A stretch of DNA of 20,234 nt, from NCBI GenBank assembly GCA_948857205.1, contig CAQPRV010000002.1, positions 1 to 20,234 on the forward strand, given 5' to 3'. The translations under genes were made by a program, and so were the position numbers. This document shows positions 16,361-20,234 of the stretch, piece by piece. Positions within the stretch are counted from its first letter, which is position 1. Every line of letters begins with the position of its first letter. The notes under the pieces are model-generated. The model ran no database searches. It saw only the letters and a program-made list of their open reading frames with translations, and was not told the DNA's origin. Origin of the DNA: an uncultured Clostridia bacterium (GTDB lineage Bacteria; Bacillota; Clostridia; TANB77; CAG-508).

Positions 16361-16417
16361 TTGAAAAATAATTATAATTTTGGCGTTGTTAAACTTGTTT
16401 CTCTAGTCAAAATTTAA
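16361..16417 (+). CDS. Putative 18-residue leader peptide upstream of the NUDIX gene
   Basis: AAGGAGGAAAGG (16349-16360), the strongest-looking ribosome binding site nearby, is followed directly by TTG 16361. The frame encodes MKNNYNFGVVKLVSLVKI and stops with TAA at 16415-16417. The stop lies inside the 5' arm of a hairpin whose 3' arm covers the NUDIX ribosome binding site. That layout resembles leader peptides of translational attenuators (known from erm and cat genes). I recognise no peptide homology. The peptide is short and its translation is inferred only from the Shine-Dalgarno sequence. Confidence 0.4.
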   Translation: MKNNYNFGVVKLVSLVKI

Positions 16418-16463
16418 TTCTTTTCCAACTAGATATGTGCCTTAGGAAGGAAGGAAATTAAAT
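16412..16463 (+). promoter_or_regulatory. Hairpin that would mask the NUDIX ribosome binding site
   Basis: Arm ATTTAATTCTTTTCC (16412-16426) can pair with GGAAGGAAATTAAAT (16449-16463): 14 of 15 positions including two G-U pairs, with a 22-base loop. The 3' arm includes the GGAAGGA ribosome binding site and ends one base before ATG 16464. A competing short pairing, TCTAGT (16402-16407) with ACTAGA (16428-16433), also exists. Regulation is inferred from geometry only. Confidence 0.4.
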
Positions 16464-17006
16464 ATGGTAGAGTATTTTAATGTATTAAATGAAAGAGGAG
16501 AATATACAGGAGAAATAGAAAGTAGAGAAAATTGCCATAAAAATGGACTATGGCATAAAGCAGTAGCATTATTTATAATAAACAATAAAGGACAAGTGTT
16601 ATTGCAAAAAAGAAGCAGAAATAAAAAGCTATGGCCAAATATGTGGGATATTACAGCAGGAGGACATGTATTAGCAGGAGAATTTGGATTTCAAACAGTA
16701 ATAAGAGAAACAAAAGAAGAAATTGGAATAGATGTAAACAAAAAAGATATTACCTTTATAGGAGCATCAATATCAAGTAATCAAAAAGGAGAAATAATAA
16801 ATAACCACTTTAATGAATATTATATAGTAAATAGTGATGTTGATGAAAAAAGCTTGAAATTGCAGGAAGAAGAAGTATCAGAAGTAAAATGGATAGATAA
16901 AGAAGAAATAATAAAAAGAATACAAAATAAATATGATGGAATAACTGATAAACAAGGATGTTGGGAATATTTATTAGAATATTATAAATGGTTAGAAAAA
17001 CAATAA
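16464..17006 (+). CDS. NUDIX hydrolase
   Basis: A 180-residue NUDIX protein that should cleave a nucleoside diphosphate linked to another group, or a related pyrophosphate. The full Nudix box is present: G-x5-E-x7-R-E-x2-E-E-x-G, read as GHVLAGE, FGFQTVI, RETKEEIG (about residues 67-88). Around it, YFNVLNERGEYTG and HKAVALFIINNKGQVLLQKR match the IDI-like/YfcD subgroup, which includes isopentenyl-diphosphate isomerase relatives. Isomerase activity itself is not implied, and the substrate cannot be predicted. The ribosome binding site GGAAGGA may be sequestered in the hairpin at 16412-16463. pepF starts 27 bases downstream, so the two are probably co-transcribed. Confidence 0.92.
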   Translation: MVEYFNVLNERGEYTGEIESRENCHKNGLWHKAVALFIINNKGQVLLQKRSRNKKLWPNMWDITAGGHVLAGEFGFQTVIRETKEEIGIDVNKKDITFIGASISSNQKGEIINNHFNEYYIVNSDVDEKSLKLQEEEVSEVKWIDKEEIIKRIQNKYDGITDKQGCWEYLLEYYKWLEKQ

Positions 17007-17032
17007 AAAATACAAATGTCAAGGAGAGAAAA

Positions 17033-18790
17033 ATGAATTGGAATTTAACAGATATTTTTAAAAATAATGAAGAATACGAAAATATGAAAAAAAGTCTATT
17101 AAAAAACTTAGACGAAATCGAAAAATATAAAGGGAAACTATGTGAAAATGCAAATAATTTATATTCTTGTTATAAACTAGAAGAACAAGCTTTACAAGAA
17201 TATGAAAGAATATATGCATATGCAATGTTAAAATATCATGTAGACATGTCAAATCAAGAAAGTATAAAGCTATTTAAAGAAGCAGAGAACCTAGGAACAA
17301 CGTTTGAGACAAAAACTTCCTTTATATCACCAGAGTTAACTTATGCAGATGAAGAAAAAATAAAACAATATATTGAAATGAATAAAGAATTAGAACCATA
17401 TAAAAGGGACATATTAGATACTTTAAAATTAAAAAAACATACCTTAAGTCAAGAAGCAGAAGATATTCTAGCAAAATACTCAGAAGTATTTTCAGCTCCA
17501 GAAAATACTTTTGATATATTAACAAATGCGGAATTTAAATTTGGAACTTTAACAAACGAAGATGGGGAAGAGGTAGAATTAACAGAAAGTAATTTTAGTA
17601 TATACCTAAGAAGTAAACAAGAGAAAGTAAGAAAAAGTGCATTTAAATTAATGTACAAAAAATACAGTGAATATATAAATACAATATCAGAACTATATTT
17701 AGCAAATGTCAAAACAAACGTTATAACAAGTAAATTAAGAAACTATAATTCAAGTTTAGAAAAAGCAGTTATACATGATGATGCAAGTGTAAAAGTATAT
17801 ACTTCTTTAATAGAAGCAATAGATGAAAATATAGAAGCAAATTATGAATTTTTAGACCTAAAAAAGAAGTTACTAGATGTAAAAGAAATGCATATGTATG
17901 ATTTATATGTAAATCCATTTGAACAAGAAAAAGATGAAATTACCTATGAACAAGCAAAAAATGAAGTATTGAAAGCTTTAAGTATATTAGGAGAAGAATA
18001 TACAAAATTATTAAATATTGCCTTTGATAATAATTGGATAGATGTTAAAGCAAAACCAAACAAAAGAAGTGGTGCATATAGTATGGGAGTATATGGAATT
18101 CATCCCTTTGTATTAACTAATTTTGTAAATTCAAAAAGAGATATAAGTACAATTGCACATGAATTAGGCCATAGCCTACACACATATTATTCAAATAAAA
18201 ATCAAAATATAATAGATGCAAATTATACAATAATGGTAGCAGAGGTAGCTTCAACTGTTAATGAATTATTATTGGCACATTATCAAATAGAAAATGAACC
18301 AGATAAAAGAAAAAAAGCTGAGATTTTATATGAACAATTAGATATGATTAGGGCAACCTTCTTTAGGCAAGCTATGTTTGCAGAATTTGAAAAAGATGTT
18401 CATGAAAAAGAAGAAGATGGAATTTCTCTTTCATCTGAGGATTTAAATAATATTTATTATAAATTAAATGAAAAGTATTTTGGAAGTAATGTAAAAATTG
18501 ATAACGAAATACAATATGAATGGGCTAGAATTCCACACTTTTATACAGATTTTTATGTATATAAATATGCGACAGGAATATCAGCAGCAATTTTAATATC
18601 AAACAATATTATAAAACAAGGAAAACCATATGTAGAAAGATATATTGATATGCTTAAACAAGGATGTTCTAAAAAATCTATTGATTTACTAAAAATGGTA
18701 GATGTTGACTTAGAAGCAAAAGAGACTTATGTTAATACAATAAAATTTTATAAAGAAAAAATTGAAGAACTAAACTCATATTATAAATAA
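17033..18790 (+). CDS. pepF: Oligoendopeptidase F (M3B metallopeptidase)
   Basis: A cytoplasmic zinc endopeptidase that cleaves short peptides. The 585-residue length fits PepF. The N-terminal WNLTDIFKNNEEYE start and the all-helical region are typical. The catalytic motif HELGH lies at about 376-380, with the third zinc ligand E404 in MVAEVASTVNE. The C-terminal substrate-binding part includes WARIPHFYTDFYVYKYATG, the tyrosine-rich segment conserved in M3 enzymes. I chose ATG 17033, preceded by AAGGAG (17021-17026) and matching family starts; an upstream in-frame ATG at 16988 lies inside the NUDIX gene and would add an unlikely basic extension. It is likely co-transcribed with the NUDIX gene and the membrane protein downstream. 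Confidence 0.95.
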   Translation: MNWNLTDIFKNNEEYENMKKSLLKNLDEIEKYKGKLCENANNLYSCYKLEEQALQEYERIYAYAMLKYHVDMSNQESIKLFKEAENLGTTFETKTSFISPELTYADEEKIKQYIEMNKELEPYKRDILDTLKLKKHTLSQEAEDILAKYSEVFSAPENTFDILTNAEFKFGTLTNEDGEEVELTESNFSIYLRSKQEKVRKSAFKLMYKKYSEYINTISELYLANVKTNVITSKLRNYNSSLEKAVIHDDASVKVYTSLIEAIDENIEANYEFLDLKKKLLDVKEMHMYDLYVNPFEQEKDEITYEQAKNEVLKALSILGEEYTKLLNIAFDNNWIDVKAKPNKRSGAYSMGVYGIHPFVLTNFVNSKRDISTIAHELGHSLHTYYSNKNQNIIDANYTIMVAEVASTVNELLLAHYQIENEPDKRKKAEILYEQLDMIRATFFRQAMFAEFEKDVHEKEEDGISLSSEDLNNIYYKLNEKYFGSNVKIDNEIQYEWARIPHFYTDFYVYKYATGISAAILISNNIIKQGKPYVERYIDMLKQGCSKKSIDLLKMVDVDLEAKETYVNTIKFYKEKIEELNSYYK

Positions 18791-18808
18791 AATATTAGGA
18801 GAAATTTA

Positions 18809-19654
18809 ATGGAAGAAAAAGAAGTAACAAAAGTAAACCAAGAAAAAAAGAGTTTTGCTATCTTAGGAATTAGTATTTGGAGAATATTAGCATATTTTAT
18901 TATCTACAGTATTTTAGGCTATATAATAGAAACCTTATTTGGTATTGTAACAAAAGGTGTTTGGGAGAGTAGAAAAAGTTTTTTATATGGTCCTTTTTGT
19001 GCAATATATGGTGTTGGTGCTATAATCATGGTTGTTTTACTACACAAATATATAAAAAAATATAATACTTTATTTGTATCTGGTTTTATTATTGGTTCTG
19101 TTGTAGAATATTTGGTTAGTCTTTTGGGTGAAATGCTTTTAAATGTTAAGTGGTGGGATTATTCTAATATGCCACTTAATATTGATGGAAGAATTTGTGT
19201 ATATTTTTCTATATTTTGGGGATTTTTAGCAATATATCTAATATGCTCTGTAAATCCTAAAGTTGACAGATTAATTAATTGGATTAAGTCAAAATTTACT
19301 TGTGATTCTTATTATATTTTAAAAATTTTGACTAGTATTATAATTATTATTATGTTTGTTGATTGTATAGTTACTGGTATTGCTATTAATTTCTTTTTGG
19401 TTAGAATGAAAGTTGAGAATAATTTGAATGTGCCAAACATAGAAAAAATTACTGATTTTTATAACGAAATTTATAGTGATGAAAAATTGGCTAATTTTAT
19501 TTATAAGTATTTTGGCAATGAAAAAGTTTTAAAGGCTTTTCCTAATTTGAAAGTTCAAGATGTTGATGGTAATATTATTTATATGGATAGCTTGTTGCCA
19601 GATATTCAACCTTACTATTTAAAAATACATGATAAAAATCCTCATGTAAAATAA
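18809..19654 (+). CDS. CmpB-type putative membrane transporter protein (PF06541-like)
   Basis: A 281-residue integral membrane protein with about five or six hydrophobic segments. The sequence SILGYIIETLFGIVTKGVWE, then SFLYGPFCAIYGVGA, VVEYLVSLLGEMLL and VKWWDYSNMPLNIDGRICV are hallmarks of the family often named ABC-transporter type IV or CmpB-like permease. Despite the name there is no ATPase partner here, and no function has been established that I know of, so transport is not demonstrated. A final hydrophobic helix (about 171-196) is followed by a soluble tail of about 85 residues, longer than I would expect. AGGAG precedes ATG 18809, 18 bases after pepF. No terminator is evident downstream. 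Confidence 0.8.
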   Translation: MEEKEVTKVNQEKKSFAILGISIWRILAYFIIYSILGYIIETLFGIVTKGVWESRKSFLYGPFCAIYGVGAIIMVVLLHKYIKKYNTLFVSGFIIGSVVEYLVSLLGEMLLNVKWWDYSNMPLNIDGRICVYFSIFWGFLAIYLICSVNPKVDRLINWIKSKFTCDSYYILKILTSIIIIIMFVDCIVTGIAINFFLVRMKVENNLNVPNIEKITDFYNEIYSDEKLANFIYKYFGNEKVLKAFPNLKVQDVDGNIIYMDSLLPDIQPYYLKIHDKNPHVK

Positions 19655-19700
19655 ATTTTGTCTATGTAAATAATGATACTTTTCGATTGCCATAATGTTC

Positions 19701-19729
19701 TTGACAACTTTATGTAAATACAGTATAAT
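19701..19729 (+). promoter_or_regulatory. Perfect consensus sigma-A promoter of the small coiled-coil gene
   Basis: TTGACA (19701-19706), exactly 17 bases and TATAAT (19724-19729) match the vegetative consensus at all twelve positions. Transcription should start near 19736, giving a leader of about 75 nt. A small repeat TAGG (19740-19743) and CCTA (19751-19754) lies just after the start. This and the promoter at 156-184 are the two best promoters in the window. Confidence 0.87.
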
Positions 19730-19811
19730 AAAAGAAGTCTAGGTCAAGTGCCTATGTCAGTAAATTTTGTATTGCAACTATTAATAATAGCATTCAAATG
19801 GAGGTTCAATT

Positions 19812-20000
19812 ATGAGTAATTATCAAGAGCAACGTTATATGGCAAGAAGAGCAGAGCAGGAATATTATGAATATTGCTCTGCTATTCGTCGGAAAGAACA
19901 AGAGTTGTGTGAATTAAATCGAAGGATTGAAAAAGCAAAAAATGAATTAACAAAAATCGAAAAAAAGCTTTGCGAATGCAAAGCTAAATGTGAAGACTAA
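19812..20000 (+). CDS. Small cysteine-containing coiled-coil protein, unknown function
   Basis: I do not recognise this 62-residue protein. It has no signal peptide or membrane helix. From about residue 25 it forms a regular heptad pattern (L32, L35, I39, A42, L46, I49, L53 at a/d positions), so it is probably a helical oligomer. Five cysteines (C22, C33, C54, C56, C60) include a C-terminal CxCxxxC, which could bind metal or form disulfides. The Shine-Dalgarno GGAGG and ATG are 7 bases apart. It stands alone between a perfect promoter and a strong terminator. Four of its seven arginines use CGN codons (CGT, CGT, CGG, CGA), while neighbours use almost only AGA, suggesting recent arrival. The coding region contains two marked hairpins, so an RNA role is also possible. 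Confidence 0.75.
   Translation: MSNYQEQRYMARRAEQEYYEYCSAIRRKEQELCELNRRIEKAKNELTKIEKKLCECKAKCED
19850..19883 (+). other. Strong hairpin inside the small coiled-coil gene
   Basis: AGCAGAGC (19850-19857) and AATATT (19861-19866) pair with AATATT (19870-19875) and GCTCTGCT (19876-19883), fourteen perfect pairs with a three-base AGG bulge and an ATG loop. A second perfect 8-bp stem, AGCTTTGC/GCAAAGCT with a GAAT loop, lies at 19966-19985. Such stems are unusual within a coding sequence at this base composition. Confidence 0.6.
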
Positions 20001-20017
20001 ACATGCTACTAAAACTC

Positions 20018-20048
20018 AGAAAAAATCTGTCAATATAACAGATTTTCT
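20018..20048 (+). other. Hairpin between the small gene and its terminator
   Basis: AGAAAAAATCTGT (20018-20030) pairs with ACAGATTTTCT (20038-20048) if two adenines bulge, leaving a CAATATA loop. It lies 17 bases after the stop codon, directly before the terminator stem, and adds to the folded character of this transcript. Confidence 0.5.
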
Positions 20049-20083
20049 AAAGTCACCACTTCTTAAGAGATGGTGACTTTTTT
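20049..20083 (+). terminator. Rho-independent terminator of the small gene
   Basis: AAAGTCACCA (20049-20058) and TGGTGACTTT (20071-20080) form a perfect 10-bp stem around a 12-base loop. The final T's of the stem run on to give six T's (20078-20083). It is the clearest intrinsic terminator in the window. Confidence 0.9.
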
Positions 20084-20122
20084 AATACAATAGGAAAGTT
20101 ATACTTTCCTATTGTATTAAAA
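20080..20122. repeat. Perfect 20-bp inverted repeat
   Basis: Bases 20080-20099 are the exact reverse complement of 20103-20122, with only TAT between them. The left arm starts within the T-run of the preceding terminator. Read on either strand the stem ends in AAAA/TTTT, so it may act as a second terminator, including for transcripts arriving from the right. A palindromic intergenic repeat or small mobile-element remnant is also possible. Confidence 0.7.
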
Positions 20123-20135
20123 GCTATAATCGCTA

Positions 20136-20179
20136 GCCCTTTGAGATTTTCTCATTGCAGTCGAAAACTCAAATCGGGC
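20136..20179. other. Imperfect GC-richer hairpin, possible RNA element
   Basis: GCCC (20136-20139) pairs with GGGC (20176-20179), TTTGAG (20140-20145) with CTCAAA (20168-20173), and TTTTC (20147-20151) with GAAAA (20163-20167). A single A (20146) and a TC (20174-20175) bulge out, and the loop TCATTGCAGTC has 11 bases. The segment is richer in G and C than its surroundings. I recognise no known RNA family. Confidence 0.45.
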
Positions 20180-20181
20180 GA

Positions 20182-20220
20182 GAACAAATTAAAGAAAATC
20201 TTTGATTTTCTTATTTGTTC
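20182..20220. repeat. Inverted repeat overlapping a downstream-facing promoter
   Basis: GAACAAAT (20182-20189) and AAGAAAATC (20192-20200) pair with GATTTTCTT (20204-20212) and ATTTGTTC (20213-20220), seventeen pairs with a two-base bulge and a TTT loop. The right arm overlaps the -35 and spacer of the promoter at 20202-20229. Confidence 0.6.
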
Positions 20221-20229
20221 TGTTATAAT
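20202..20229 (+). promoter_or_regulatory. Possible promoter for a gene beyond the window
   Basis: TTGATT (20202-20207), 16 bases and TATAAT (20224-20229) form a plausible sigma-A promoter facing out of the window. Its -35 sits in the right arm of the inverted repeat at 20182-20220, which could act as an operator. The gene it serves is not visible. Confidence 0.5.
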
Positions 20230-20234
20230 ATATA

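Noticed and set aside
16326..16463. Known riboswitch or T-box in the NUDIX leader
   Set aside because: I found none of the conserved sequence blocks of T-box, TPP, SAM or cyclic-di-GMP riboswitches. The only supported structure is the hairpin over the ribosome binding site.
16988..17032. Earlier pepF start at ATG 16988
   Set aside because: It lies inside the NUDIX gene, lacks a ribosome binding site and adds a basic extension unlike the family. ATG 17033 has AAGGAG at good distance.

Overview
This window comes from a very AT-rich, Gram-positive-type genome. AGA, TTA and ATA codons dominate, purine-rich Shine-Dalgarno sites precede nearly every gene, and every convincing gene lies on the + strand. 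A CpsB/CpsC/CpsD-type polysaccharide tyrosine-phosphorylation module, oligoendopeptidase F and a spore-type dipicolinate synthase subunit B point to the Firmicutes, most likely Clostridia from a spore-forming lineage. No rRNA, tRNA, CRISPR array or transposase gene was seen.

Region 1 (1-287) is the upstream control region. It holds an imperfect 104-base fold of unknown nature, a consensus sigma-A promoter (156-184) and a leader of about 97 nt. Region 2 (288-13373) is a compact exopolysaccharide or capsule operon of the Wzx/Wzy type. In order it encodes a priming phosphoglycosyl transferase, two GT4-like and two GT2-like glycosyltransferases, a Wzy-like polymerase, a hexapeptide acyltransferase with an apparent frameshift near its N-terminus, a Wzx-like flippase, UDP-glucose 6-dehydrogenase, an unusual Wzz-like protein joined to a decayed P-loop domain, a conventional CpsC, a CpsD tyrosine kinase and a CpsB/YwqE phosphatase. 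Most junctions are 4-11 base overlaps or short gaps, which suggests coupled translation. The priming enzyme loads a sugar phosphate on a lipid carrier, the glycosyltransferases complete the repeat unit, Wzx flips it and Wzy polymerises it. The CpsC/CpsD/CpsB set probably controls chain length and output. UDP-glucose dehydrogenase implies an acidic, glucuronate-containing polymer.

Region 3 (13439-16249) carries glmM (amino-sugar precursor supply), a SipW-like signal peptidase and a broken, apparently orphan spoVFB, and ends in a long hairpin. Region 4 (16298-19654) has its own promoter. It holds a short leader reading frame with a possible translational-attenuation hairpin, followed by a NUDIX hydrolase, oligoendopeptidase F and a CmpB-type membrane protein. 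Region 5 (19701-20234) has a perfect consensus promoter driving a 62-residue cysteine-containing coiled-coil protein of unknown function, whose transcript is rich in hairpins. A terminator, a run of further inverted repeats and a promoter facing out of the window follow.

The most notable items are the Wzz plus pseudo-ATPase protein (9738-10898), the leader/attenuator before the NUDIX gene (16361-16463), the isolated hairpin-rich small gene (19701-20083), and the two frameshifted genes (6301-6874 and 15611-16190).
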